From: Mycolicibacterium frederiksbergense
GTDB lineage: Bacteria; Actinomycetota; Actinomycetes; Mycobacteriales; Mycobacteriaceae
Length of the DNA: 64,000 nt
Direction of reading: 5' to 3'
Assembly (NCBI RefSeq): GCF_012223425.1
Contig: NZ_CP038799.1
Location: 3,038,001-3,102,000, forward strand
Positions 54,822 through 63,044 of this stretch are shown piece by piece. Numbering within the stretch: the stretch's first letter is position 1; each line of letters begins with the position of its first letter. The translations under genes and the position numbers were made by a program. The notes beneath the pieces were generated by a model. It ran no database searches. It was given only the letters and a program-made list of their open reading frames with translations, and had not been told where the DNA came from.

Positions 54822-55928
54822 ATGAAAACACGCGCTGCCGTGCTCTGGGGCTTGGGAGAGAAGTGGGAGGTTGATGAGATCGAGCTGGATCCGCCCGGTG
54901 CGGATGAAGTGCTGGTCCGGTTGACCGCCAGCGGGTTGTGCCATTCAGACGAACACCTGGTGACCGGTGATCTGCCGTTTCCGCTGCCCGTCGTCGGTGG
55001 TCATGAAGGCGCCGGCACCGTGGTCGAGGTGGGTGCAGGTGTCGAGGACCTGGCCGAGGGCGATTCGGTCATCCTGACGTTCCTGCCGTCTTGCGGGCAC
55101 TGCTCTTACTGCGCGCGCGGGATGGGAAACCTGTGCGACATGGGTGCGGCGATCATGATGGGACCCCAGATCGACGGCACCTACCGCTTCCATGCCCGCG
55201 GCGAGGATGTCGGCCAGATGTGCTTGCTGGGCACGTTCTCGGAATACACCGTGGTGCCGAAGGCCTCCTTGGTCAAGGTTGACCACGGGACACCGTTGGA
55301 CAAGGCGGCCTTGATCGGTTGCGGTGTCACGACCGGTTACGGCTCGGCGGTACGCACCGGTGACGTGCGCGCCGGGGATACCGTGGTCGTGATCGGCGCC
55401 GGCGGCATCGGCATGAATGCGATCCAAGGCGCCCGCATCGCTGGCGCGTTGACCATCGTGGCTGTCGACCCAGTGGAGTTCAAGCGCGAACAAGCTGGCG
55501 GTTTCGGCGCGACGCATGCCGTTGCCACCATCGATGAGGCCTGGTCACTGATCAGCGACATCACCCGTGGCAAACTCGCCGACGTCTGCGTCTTGACCAC
55601 CGACGTCGCCGAAGGGGCCTACACCGCTGAGGCGCTATCACTGGTCGGTAAACGCGGCCGTGTGGTCATTACCGCGATCGGACACCCCGAAGACACGTCG
55701 ATGTCGGGCTCGCTGCTGGAATTAACGCTGTATGAAAAGCAGATCCGCGGTGCCCTCTACGGCTCGTCCAACGCCGCCCACGACATCCCGCGGCTCGTCG
55801 AACTCTACAACTCCGGACAACTCAAACTCGACGAGCTGATCACCCGTGAGTACACCCTCGATGAGATCAATGAGGGCTACGACGACATGCGGTCAGGCCG
55901 CAACATCCGAGGACTCATCCGATTCTGA
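54822..55928 (+). CDS. NDMA-dependent-type zinc alcohol dehydrogenase (Rxyl_3153 family)
   Basis: A 368-residue MDR enzyme. Catalytic zinc ligands Cys40 (GLCHSDEHL) and His61-Glu62 (GGHEG); structural zinc Cys91, 94, 97 and 105; Rossmann GAGGIG. The sequences GDLPFPLPVVGGHEGAGTVVEV and TYRFHARGEDVGQMCLLGTFSEY are characteristic of the nicotinoprotein group that needs an external electron acceptor such as NDMA in assay. It is 45 bases after the ligase gene and likely oxidises the alkanol made by CYP153 to the aldehyde. A dedicated aldehyde dehydrogenase is not in the window. Confidence 0.92.
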   Translation: MKTRAAVLWGLGEKWEVDEIELDPPGADEVLVRLTASGLCHSDEHLVTGDLPFPLPVVGGHEGAGTVVEVGAGVEDLAEGDSVILTFLPSCGHCSYCARGMGNLCDMGAAIMMGPQIDGTYRFHARGEDVGQMCLLGTFSEYTVVPKASLVKVDHGTPLDKAALIGCGVTTGYGSAVRTGDVRAGDTVVVIGAGGIGMNAIQGARIAGALTIVAVDPVEFKREQAGGFGATHAVATIDEAWSLISDITRGKLADVCVLTTDVAEGAYTAEALSLVGKRGRVVITAIGHPEDTSMSGSLLELTLYEKQIRGALYGSSNAAHDIPRLVELYNSGQLKLDELITREYTLDEINEGYDDMRSGRNIRGLIRF

Positions 55929-56198
55929 CAGAGCACCGAAAGCAGGGAAGCGCAAAACGGCACCAAGCGAGCTCAGTACAACGATGGCGATGCTGCGGGT
56001 CAGGGGCTCTCACCGTTGACGCTTTGATGCGGATAGCGATCGAAAGCAATGTTTCCCATAGTCATAGGCGGTCGAGCTGCGCGGGTGAGATTGGCTGCGG
56101 TCGACCAGTTCTGGCACCTACCGCCAGCCGCGACGCCTTGATGGAACGTAGCTTTCGATGAGTCTTAACAGTGCTATTGGACAAGAGAGGAAGCGGCG

Positions 56199-57299
56199 AT
56201 GGCGAGGATTGAAATTCCCTATCCCCACAGGAGAGGAGGGCACTGTGGTTCCGGTGCGCTGCGTGACCTTACTGAATGGGCACAACTAGGATGGGGGACA
56301 GAAACACTCAGTGAAGGATTGGTCTTCACCCTCGGCGGAGCCTTGGACTTCTCGTACGTCCGCTCTACGCAATTGTTTCCCCAGATCTACCTGGTAGGAC
56401 GAGGAAGCGACCTGGAAAAAGACTACCTCTCCCGAGTTGGTGCAAACTGCGTAGTGCGATCGACCGATGACGCAGACGTGGGATGGTCATTTGTTACCGA
56501 CGAAGTCGACAAGGGCCGACCCGTCATGGTCTGGGCTGACATCGGCGAACTTCCTTACCTGCGCGTCCGATTGCACATGAGCCGTCACGACATCGTCATC
56601 ACCGGATATGATGACGAACAAGGGGTTGCCTATGTGGTCGATAATGACCGCGAGACCACCCAAACGGTGGCTTATGACGACCTGCGCCGGGCGCGGTCCT
56701 CGGTAGGGTTCCCTACACCGACCCGGCACACCACATATCACGTCGACTGGCCGGAGCGAGTGCCCGACCTTGGGCCGATTGCCGCCACTGCATTAGCCGC
56801 GAGCGCAGCTTTCATGCGCGGCGGTGCCGTAGGTGCGCCGCTACTGCGCATCGAGGCAGCTGAAGTCGAGGCCTCCGGTTTGAAGGGTGTGCAGGAGTTC
56901 GCCGATGACGTACGGCATTGGCCAACGGTGTTTGATGACGACGCCCTGACCGCGGCATTGTTCGGGCTCGGGGCGTTCATCGAGAAAGCCGGAACCGGTG
57001 GCGGGCTCTTTCGTATGCTGCAAGCACAAGGTTGCCAGAATATCGCCGATCTCCTCGGGGACGCCGCCGCAGCCGAAGCGGCGGCCGCGGCCCGACACGC
57101 TTCCCAAGCGTGGTCTGAGCTTGCGGCCGCAGCCACCGATGCCGGCACATCGCTACGGAGTCGTAGTCTCGCTGCGGCCAAAATCGCCGCGACGATCCCG
57201 GACTCCGAAACACGCCTCGTCGAAGCCCTCGAAACGGCCAGTCGATCCGTTGGCACTGTCGATACCGGCCTCGAGGCTTATCTGAAAGGCTATCTGTGA
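56199..57299 (+). CDS. BtrH-like acyltransferase/peptidase-fold protein
   Basis: A 366-residue protein resembling the BtrH N-terminal (PF14399) plus DUF4872 (PF16169) family. Cysteine-protease-like residues: His15-Cys16 in RRGGHCGSGALRD, His130 in MSRHDIVITGYDDEQGVAYVVDND with Asp near 148-150. In butirosin synthesis BtrH transfers an acyl group from a carrier protein to an aminoglycoside. No carrier protein, PKS or sugar genes are nearby. The C-terminal half is Ala-rich and helical. Its stop overlaps the start of a transglutaminase-like gene. The role is unknown. Confidence 0.78.
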   Translation: MARIEIPYPHRRGGHCGSGALRDLTEWAQLGWGTETLSEGLVFTLGGALDFSYVRSTQLFPQIYLVGRGSDLEKDYLSRVGANCVVRSTDDADVGWSFVTDEVDKGRPVMVWADIGELPYLRVRLHMSRHDIVITGYDDEQGVAYVVDNDRETTQTVAYDDLRRARSSVGFPTPTRHTTYHVDWPERVPDLGPIAATALAASAAFMRGGAVGAPLLRIEAAEVEASGLKGVQEFADDVRHWPTVFDDDALTAALFGLGAFIEKAGTGGGLFRMLQAQGCQNIADLLGDAAAAEAAAAARHASQAWSELAAAATDAGTSLRSRSLAAAKIAATIPDSETRLVEALETASRSVGTVDTGLEAYLKGYL

Positions 57300-57964
57300 G
57301 CGACACTTCAAACGAATCGAGTTTCCTGGAGACAACTGGGTTCCTCGATTGGCAGCACGACGATGTACAGCGCTTCACCGAGGACGCGGTCGGTGACGTT
57401 CGTGACCCTGTGCAGAAGGCGAGGTTGATCTTCACCGCTGTGCGGGACAGGATTTGGTACGATCCCTATAGCACCGACGACGATCCCGAGCATTATCGGG
57501 CGAGCTATGTAGCGACAGCGTCGAGGGCGTATTGCATACCGAAGGCGGTGCTGCTGACCGCGGCAGCTCGTGCGGCGGGCATTCCGGCCCGGCTCGGATT
57601 CGCGGACGTGCGCAACCATCTGCAGACCACCACATTGCGTGCCCGGATGGGAGGTACCGACGTGTTCGTCTACCACGGATATAGCGAATTACAACTCAAC
57701 AACCGCTGGGTGAAGGCCACTCCGGCGTTCAATGCCGAGCTCTGCGCGCGATTCGGTGTACCTCCGATCGACTTCGACGGCCACACCGATGCGCTCCTCC
57801 ATGCCTACGACGGTGGGGGAAGCCAACACATGGAGTACCTCAACGACCGCGGTTGGTACCACGATCTCCCCTTCACCGACATCGTTACAGAGTTGCATCA
57901 CCGGTACGGCCCGCTCATGGCTGGCGCTGGAGCCCAGCGTGACGCCTTCTCCCAGGAGTTGTGA
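57296..57964 (+). CDS. Transglutaminase-like cysteine protein
   Basis: A 222-residue protein from GTG at 57296, coupled to the BtrH-like gene by a GTGA overlap. Transglutaminase-like core: VRDRIWYDPY, Cys80 in SRAYCIPKAVLLTAAARAAGIPARLGFADVRNH, His127 in FVYHGYSELQLNNRWVKATPAFN. The third residue of the triad would fall at the KATPAFN segment, where a Asp is replaced by Asn or Thr. No signal peptide is visible, so it is cytosolic. The substrate is unknown; together with BtrH-like it could form an acyl- or aminoacyl-transfer pair. Confidence 0.8.
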   Translation: MSDTSNESSFLETTGFLDWQHDDVQRFTEDAVGDVRDPVQKARLIFTAVRDRIWYDPYSTDDDPEHYRASYVATASRAYCIPKAVLLTAAARAAGIPARLGFADVRNHLQTTTLRARMGGTDVFVYHGYSELQLNNRWVKATPAFNAELCARFGVPPIDFDGHTDALLHAYDGGGSQHMEYLNDRGWYHDLPFTDIVTELHHRYGPLMAGAGAQRDAFSQEL

Positions 57965-58218
57965 GGCGCTGCGGACTGTGTGCCAGTTCATTGTGACGCG
58001 ATCTGGCCGGCTATGAATACACTGCAGTCCAAGGGATTACGGGCAGGACCAGATAGCCGACAGTGTCCTAATCGGAAGGTGTGTCGCAGCGATGATCTCG
58101 GCGGGCTAACGAGTCCTACATACATATCTACCGGCGATCAGCCCAGTCGACGCCGGCGCAATTCTTCAGTCGTGTGGTGAACCACGCGCTACGAGGGTCT
58201 ATTTAGGAGGGTTTCGTC

Positions 58219-58773
58219 ATCGAAGAGCAAGCGGAAGAAGATTCGGCCATCGCATGGTGGCATAGCTTTCAGGATCGTGCTGTCGCCGCCGACGGCGACT
58301 ACCTTGATGCGCACCACCCGTGGTGCCTTGGTTGCGGCACAGACAATCCGCACGGTCATCGCCTGCGAGCGCGTCGGCATGGCGACGGGGTGGGTGCCAG
58401 GCATATCTTCGACGGCAGACATCGCGGCGCACCCGGTATCGCACATGGCGGCGCAGTCATGACCGTACTCGACGACATGGTGGGCATGTTGCTGTACGTC
58501 GTCGGTGAGATGGCCGTCACCCGCAGGTTCGATACCGAGTTCTACGCGCCGGTGTTGCTGGGGGTCCCCTACGAGGTCAGCGCGGAGCTGGTGTCCAAGA
58601 CCGGCCGGAAACTCGAAGTCCGGACAGAATTGCGCGAGGAGACTACCGGTCAGCTAGTCGCGTCCGCCTCAGGGTTATTCGTCGTCGTCACGATGGCGCA
58701 CTTCACTAGTTCCATACAGAAGGCGACTTCGACACCCTGCATTGTGCGGTCACCCAGGGAGGGAAGATGCTGA
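58219..58773 (+). CDS. Hotdog-fold thioesterase (PaaI-like) lacking a conventional start codon
   Basis: The protein family resemblance (paralogue of the gene at 61260-61778) begins well upstream of the first usable start. HHPWCLGCGTDNPHGHRLRARRHGDG precedes GTG at 58390, and the core IFDGRHRGAPGIAHGGAVMTVLDDMVG follows. The frame is open back to TAG at 58204-58206, right after which AGGAGG (58205-58210) stands 8 bases before ATC at 58219. In that stretch I find no ATG, GTG or TTG in frame. Either translation starts at the rare ATC (or another codon) or the 5' end is damaged. It hydrolyses acyl-CoA if active. Confidence 0.7.
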   Translation: MEEQAEEDSAIAWWHSFQDRAVAADGDYLDAHHPWCLGCGTDNPHGHRLRARRHGDGVGARHIFDGRHRGAPGIAHGGAVMTVLDDMVGMLLYVVGEMAVTRRFDTEFYAPVLLGVPYEVSAELVSKTGRKLEVRTELREETTGQLVASASGLFVVVTMAHFTSSIQKATSTPCIVRSPREGRC

Positions 58774-58954
58774 GCACCAGCCTTGGAGGTGGCGCACGGC
58801 TGGCCGCGCGCGTTCCACGTCTCTTACCCCGCTCGACGCAAACATCATCAACGCACTCATGTACCTGGTCGCCGAGGATCACCTCCACCAGACGGCGGCC
58901 ACGGGTCAGCGCCGTCGTATTCGACGGCCCGCGCCCGCGCACAGGAGACCGGTC

Positions 58955-60004
58955 ATGAGCACCTACGGCCTGTCGGTTCTCGGCGCGGATTTGAAGTCAC
59001 TGGCCCAGACCGCACACGCCGCCGATGCGGCCGGGTTCGACGCCGTATGGGCCTCGGAGTTCTACTCCCGGTCGGGTTCGATCTCCATGGCCGCGATGGC
59101 CAACTGCACACAGAACTGCCGGATCGGTTCCTCCATTCTCTACGGCGTCGGCCGAAGCCCCCTGGTGCTGGCCACCGAGGCGCGTGATCTCGACGAACTC
59201 TCCAACGGACGGCTGGTGCTGGGCATCGGCAACGGCACCAAGCGGATGATGAGCGACTGGCACGGCGTGCCCGACACCTCCGCGCCCGCGCTGCGGATGG
59301 AAGAACTCGTGATGCTGCTGCGCCGGATATGGAACCTGCATGAAGGCCCGATCCATCACGAGGGTCGTTTTTACAGAATGAATCTCACGCCGACCGGCGA
59401 CGTGGGACCCTCCAGCCGGCCGATCCCGATCGTCACCGCCGGTGTCCGGCCTCGGATGTGCGAGGCGGCCGGGCGGGTGGCCGACGGGCTGGCCGGACAT
59501 CCCCTGTTCACCACCACCTACGTCGAGGAGATCGTCCGGCCCGCTATCGCCAGGGGTGCCGCGCACACCGGCCGCGACCCCAATGACGTGGAAATCATTT
59601 CCATGGTGATGTGCGCCATCCACGACGACGCCGAGGTCGCCAGGCGCGAACTGGCGCAGCAGATTGCGTTCTACTCCTCGGTCAAATCCTACGAGACGGT
59701 ACTTGATGTGAACGGCTTCGCCAGCGAAGGCCGAACCATCCGGGAAGCATTCGCCCAGCGCGATTTCCCGGCGATGTTCGCCGCGGTGTCCGAGGAGATG
59801 ATCGACACCATGGGCGTCGCGGGGACGGCACACGAGGTCCGTGAACAGCTGAGACGCTACGACGGCGTCCTCGACCACATCATGCTGTATTCACCATCGG
59901 TTGGCATCGCTCCCGAGCGCGTGCAGCAAAACCTCGACAGCATCATTCGGGAATGCTCGCCCGCCTCGATGTCGCCAGGGCAGTCCGGTCCACGTTCAAT
60001 CTGA
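58955..60004 (+). CDS. Luciferase-like (LLM-class) flavin-dependent oxidoreductase
   Basis: A 349-residue TIM-barrel protein from ATG at 58955, with CAGGAG upstream; a longer frame to 58742 is not conserved in character. LKSLAQTAHAADAAGFDAVWASEF, IGSSILYGVGRSPLVLATEARDLDELSNGRLVLGIGNGTKRM, PIPIVTAGVRPRMCEAAGRVADGLAGHPL. In mycobacteria such proteins use F420 and act on lipid-type or aldehyde/ketone substrates. It follows the thioesterase and converges on a DUF6188-like gene. Confidence 0.9.
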   Translation: MSTYGLSVLGADLKSLAQTAHAADAAGFDAVWASEFYSRSGSISMAAMANCTQNCRIGSSILYGVGRSPLVLATEARDLDELSNGRLVLGIGNGTKRMMSDWHGVPDTSAPALRMEELVMLLRRIWNLHEGPIHHEGRFYRMNLTPTGDVGPSSRPIPIVTAGVRPRMCEAAGRVADGLAGHPLFTTTYVEEIVRPAIARGAAHTGRDPNDVEIISMVMCAIHDDAEVARRELAQQIAFYSSVKSYETVLDVNGFASEGRTIREAFAQRDFPAMFAAVSEEMIDTMGVAGTAHEVREQLRRYDGVLDHIMLYSPSVGIAPERVQQNLDSIIRECSPASMSPGQSGPRSI

Positions 60005-60051
60005 TCCACGCATTGCCGCCGAAGTTGACCCGTCCCCGTCCGCGGTCGCAT

Positions 60052-60516
60052 TTAGTGCGTCTGTCGCGCCGACCCCGCCGACGGTTGTGCGGCGTTGTTG
60101 AGGATGTTGGCGTCGTCGCTGTCGGGGAGGTCGTGGCGGACCACGCGTACCCGCCCCCGGGGTAGGCATGCCATGTAGCCGTGGCGCTTGCCGTACAACT
60201 CCCATGCCGTTTCCTCGGAATCGGGGTCGACGTCGATGCTGTGTCCACGCGAGAACCTCAGGTGTAGCCCTCCATCGTCGCCGGACCAGGCCTGAGTGCA
60301 CACCGCGCCGGCGAGGTTCAACAACGGGCGTTCGTCAGTCGCGATCTTGAGTGGATCGATGCGTACCGCTTCTGCGGGATACGGGTCGACCGCAGGCAGT
60401 GTCAGCAGCAAGGGGCACGAGATGACAATCTCGTTGTAGTCGTCCAGGTCCAGGACCAGGCCGTCGCGCACGGAGACGCGTTGCACGACACAATTTTCGA
60501 TCCATTGGGTATACAT
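60052..60516 (-). CDS. Conserved mycobacterial protein (DUF6188-like)
   Basis: A 154-residue protein beginning MYTQWIENCVVQRVSVRDGLVLDLDDYNEIVISC and containing ETAWELYGKRHGYMACLPRGRVRVVRHDLPD, a pattern I associate with the DUF6188 family of actinobacteria. It is a small mixed alpha/beta protein with no recognised active site. A 10-bp palindrome CTACTAGTAG (60580-60589) lies 64 bases upstream. Its function is unknown. Confidence 0.75.
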   Translation of the reverse strand: MYTQWIENCVVQRVSVRDGLVLDLDDYNEIVISCPLLLTLPAVDPYPAEAVRIDPLKIATDERPLLNLAGAVCTQAWSGDDGGLHLRFSRGHSIDVDPDSEETAWELYGKRHGYMACLPRGRVRVVRHDLPDSDDANILNNAAQPSAGSARQTH

Positions 60517-60579
60517 GGCACTCTCCTTCGCCGCGTCATCGAGCCTCGCCCTAAGGGTACTTTAGGTAGCGCTGCGATA

Positions 60580-60589
60580 CTACTAGTAG
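60580..60589. promoter_or_regulatory. 10-bp palindrome CTACTAGTAG
   Basis: A perfect palindrome in the gap between the KstR-like gene and the DUF6188-like gene, with flanking GATA and GCG. It shares the ATACTA/TAGTA character with the dyad at 61787-61815, so one regulator may bind both. Confidence 0.4.
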
Positions 60590-60591
60590 CG

Positions 60592-61263
60592 TTATGCGGT
60601 TTCCGCGGGTCGTGCGCGGCTGGTCACCACGCGCCGAGTGGCCAGGTCGATGCGTTCGCGAGTATCGGCGGCCGACGCTCGGTGGCCACAAAAGGCCACG
60701 AGGTTGGCCAGCCACACGTCGGAGATGATCGCGGCGATGTGTAAATCGGCGGGAGTCGGTTCGCCGCCCCTGAGCGTGCGGGCCAGCAGGGTCTGAATTT
60801 CGGCGGCGGCGCAGTCTAGTTCTGCGGCTGCCCGGGTGTCTGCAACGGCGAACGCTCGTGTCATGGCTGATGTCAGCCAGGGATCGCGCTGCCAGCGGTC
60901 ATGTAGGTGTGTGGTGAGACGTTCGAGCCGTTCCAATGGCGTGCCGTCACCGCTAGCCCAGTCGTCAGCCGAGTCGAGTCGGCGAAACTCGCGCGATAGC
61001 GCCGCCACCAACAAGTTGGTCTTCGCCGGGAAGTGGCGGTAGAGCGTGCCGACGGCGATACCGGCCCGCTCGGCAACCGACCGCATCTGAACCGCCTCAT
61101 AGCCACCTGACGTGGCCACGAGCAGGGCCGCGTCCAGAATCGCTTCCCGGCGCTGGGCGGATGAACGCGAGGCGGGCGCTACAGCGGTCCGCGTCTGACC
61201 GCCAGCCGAATTTGCTTCCAGCGGTCGGGTTTTGCCATGGCTGCGAGAAAGAGCGTGCGTCAT
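60592..61263 (-). CDS. KstR-like TetR-family regulator
   Basis: About 223 residues. The helix-turn-helix GYEAVQMRSVAERAGIAVGTLYRHFPAKTNLLVAALSREFRRLD resembles KstR, the cholesterol-catabolism repressor, and the later IISDVWLANLVAFCGHRASAADTRERIDLA matches the KstR C-terminal domain. Its ATG overlaps the stop of the thioesterase gene, so the two form an operon. CTACTAGTAG just downstream (60580-60589) and a similar ATACTA-TAGTA arrangement upstream of the thioesterase may be its sites. A steroid or acyl-CoA ligand is plausible. Confidence 0.85.
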   Translation of the reverse strand: MTHALSRSHGKTRPLEANSAGGQTRTAVAPASRSSAQRREAILDAALLVATSGGYEAVQMRSVAERAGIAVGTLYRHFPAKTNLLVAALSREFRRLDSADDWASGDGTPLERLERLTTHLHDRWQRDPWLTSAMTRAFAVADTRAAAELDCAAAEIQTLLARTLRGGEPTPADLHIAAIISDVWLANLVAFCGHRASAADTRERIDLATRRVVTSRARPAETA

Positions 61264-61778
61264 AATCGCCCGTCGTCGAGGCCGCCGTGACGTGAGAACT
61301 GCTCGAGAAGGCCGCCAAAAGCACTGACGTCGCCGTGCGCAGCGAAGTGATCCGTGCTGACTGCGACAAATACCGCAGTGGCGGTGAAGCGGTTGGCCCC
61401 ATCGGAATCAGTGCCCGTCGCCATGACGTGCAGAGCCCGTCCTTCGCGGGACCGGATGTGGGCGGTGATCCTGTGGGGTTGATGCAGAGGTACCGGCCGC
61501 AGATACTCCACTGTCAGGCTGCGAGTCACCGCTGGTGTGCCGGCGATCCACAATGTGAATCCCAAGACGTCATCGCACGCCGCCGCAACTGCTCCGCCAT
61601 GGGCCAGCCCAGGAGCCCCAATGTGGCGCTCGTCGAAAATCACGTCGGAGTACACCGCGTCGCCGCGGCGGTGCACCACCAACTGCAGTCCGTGGGGATT
61701 GTCGGGGCCGCAACCCATGCACGTTGTCGTGTGCGAAGGTAACCGCTTCGGCAGCGACGCGCTTTCCGGCACAATCAC
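61260..61778 (-). CDS. PaaI-like hotdog thioesterase
   Basis: A 172-residue thioesterase from GTG at 61778. MGCGPDNPHGLQLVVHRRGD, then FDERHIGAPGLAHGGAVAAACDDVLG with H-G-G and the Asp, then the usual TVEYLRPVPLHQPH. It is a paralogue of the gene at 58219-58773. It leads an operon with the KstR-like gene (ATGA overlap) and diverges from a TetR gene, with an inverted repeat in the shared gap. It likely hydrolyses an acyl-CoA. Confidence 0.88.
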   Translation of the reverse strand: MIVPESASLPKRLPSHTTTCMGCGPDNPHGLQLVVHRRGDAVYSDVIFDERHIGAPGLAHGGAVAAACDDVLGFTLWIAGTPAVTRSLTVEYLRPVPLHQPHRITAHIRSREGRALHVMATGTDSDGANRFTATAVFVAVSTDHFAAHGDVSAFGGLLEQFSRHGGLDDGRL

Positions 61779-61786
61779 GCTCCAAT

Positions 61787-61815
61787 ACTATCGGTTTCGC
61801 TTCGATACCGTTAGT
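61787..61815. promoter_or_regulatory. Inverted repeat in the divergent thioesterase/tetR gap
   Basis: ACTATCGGT (61787-61795) and ACCGTTAGT (61807-61815) match at 8 of 9 positions as inverted arms, with TATCG/CGATA nested inside. It is only 8 bases upstream of the thioesterase start and 58 bases from the TetR start, a natural operator position for the KstR-like or the adjacent TetR protein. Confidence 0.5.
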
Positions 61816-61873
61816 ACCACACTGCTAGACTGCCAGGACAGCATCGCGTGAAATCGACCGCCGAGGTGAATGA

Positions 61874-62560
61874 GTGAGCGACAGTCAGCCAGCGCCGGTC
61901 CCTGACGATGACGTGGACCCGCGGCGAATCCGGTCTCGAAATCGACTGCTGGATGCAGCCGCGACCCTTCTGAGCACTGGCGGCGTGGAAGCCGTCACGA
62001 TCGATGCCGTCACCAAAGCGTCCAAAGTGGCCAGAACCACGCTTTACCGCCATTTCCAAAGTTCGTCGCACCTGCTCGCAGCCACGTTCGAACGCTTGCT
62101 TCCCCAGGTGACGACTCCGGTACCGACCAGCGGCCCTCTGCGTGACCAGTTGATCGAATTGCTAAGCCGCCAAGCCGCTCTTTTCAACGACGCGCCACTG
62201 CATGTCACGACGCTGGCATGGCTGTCCCTTGGTCCCACCGGCCCGACGAACGAAGCCGATGATCGACACACATCCGGCGCGTTGCGGGCCCGAGTCGTCG
62301 AGCAGTACCGGCAACCGTTCGACGCCATACTCTCTAGCCCGACGGCGCAAGCCGAGTTGGAGAACTTCGACCGAGAACTGGCGCTGTGCCAACTGGTCGG
62401 CCCAGTGGCGTTTGCCCGGATGACCGGCATTCGCGCCATCACTCACGACGACTGCGTGAACCTCGTCGATGGCTTTCTCGCCGCCCACTGCAAGAGCGAC
62501 GATGGCGAGACCAAGCGCGTGAAGGCCGCCAGTCTGCATGCACGGCGACCGCTCGCATAG
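61874..62560 (+). CDS. TetR-family transcriptional regulator
   Basis: A 228-residue regulator from GTG at 61874. The helix-turn-helix is VEAVTIDAVTKASKVARTTLYRHFQSSSHLLAATFERLL. It diverges from the thioesterase/KstR-like operon with the dyad at 61787-61815 between. Downstream there is only a 480-base gap, so its main target may be that operon. Confidence 0.88.
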   Translation: MSDSQPAPVPDDDVDPRRIRSRNRLLDAAATLLSTGGVEAVTIDAVTKASKVARTTLYRHFQSSSHLLAATFERLLPQVTTPVPTSGPLRDQLIELLSRQAALFNDAPLHVTTLAWLSLGPTGPTNEADDRHTSGALRARVVEQYRQPFDAILSSPTAQAELENFDRELALCQLVGPVAFARMTGIRAITHDDCVNLVDGFLAAHCKSDDGETKRVKAASLHARRPLA

Positions 62561-63044
62561 CCCTCTAGCACAACGAGTTTCACTGCGCCCAGTCTGGCTG
62601 GTCTTCGAACTTTCCTCTGCACTCCAGTCACGTCGGCGATGGCACCGGCGAAATGTTCGCCGTCACTCGCTAGGGGCCGTGCACGCAGATCGCAGGCATG
62701 CCCACGACGACTATGTCGGGCCAGGCGACGTGAACCGCCTCAGCGTTCGCAGTGCGGTTGCTCGCGTTGAGACCCCGTAGCACTTTCGTCAATGGCATTG
62801 CGGATCGATGCGTGTTTATCGTCCGACGAAAAGTGATCGTGCTGGCCCCAGAGTGCAAGAGGTGTGTCGGAATTGGAGGAACTGGCTGGCAGGGATGGCT
62901 TGGTGGCAAGCGGGGCGGGTTACTCGGCAGTGACGACAGCGGCCGGGGCGCGCCATCGGAAGTGACGCTGAGCGACGCGCGGAACTGAGACGAATGTGGC
63001 TGTGGTCGTGGACCAAACCTCGTGTTGCTTCGCAGGTTGTCGAC
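62561..63044. other. Non-coding stretch before the last gene
   Basis: About 484 bases with no supportable gene, RNA or repeat. Several frames are open but look like background. Confidence 0.5.
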
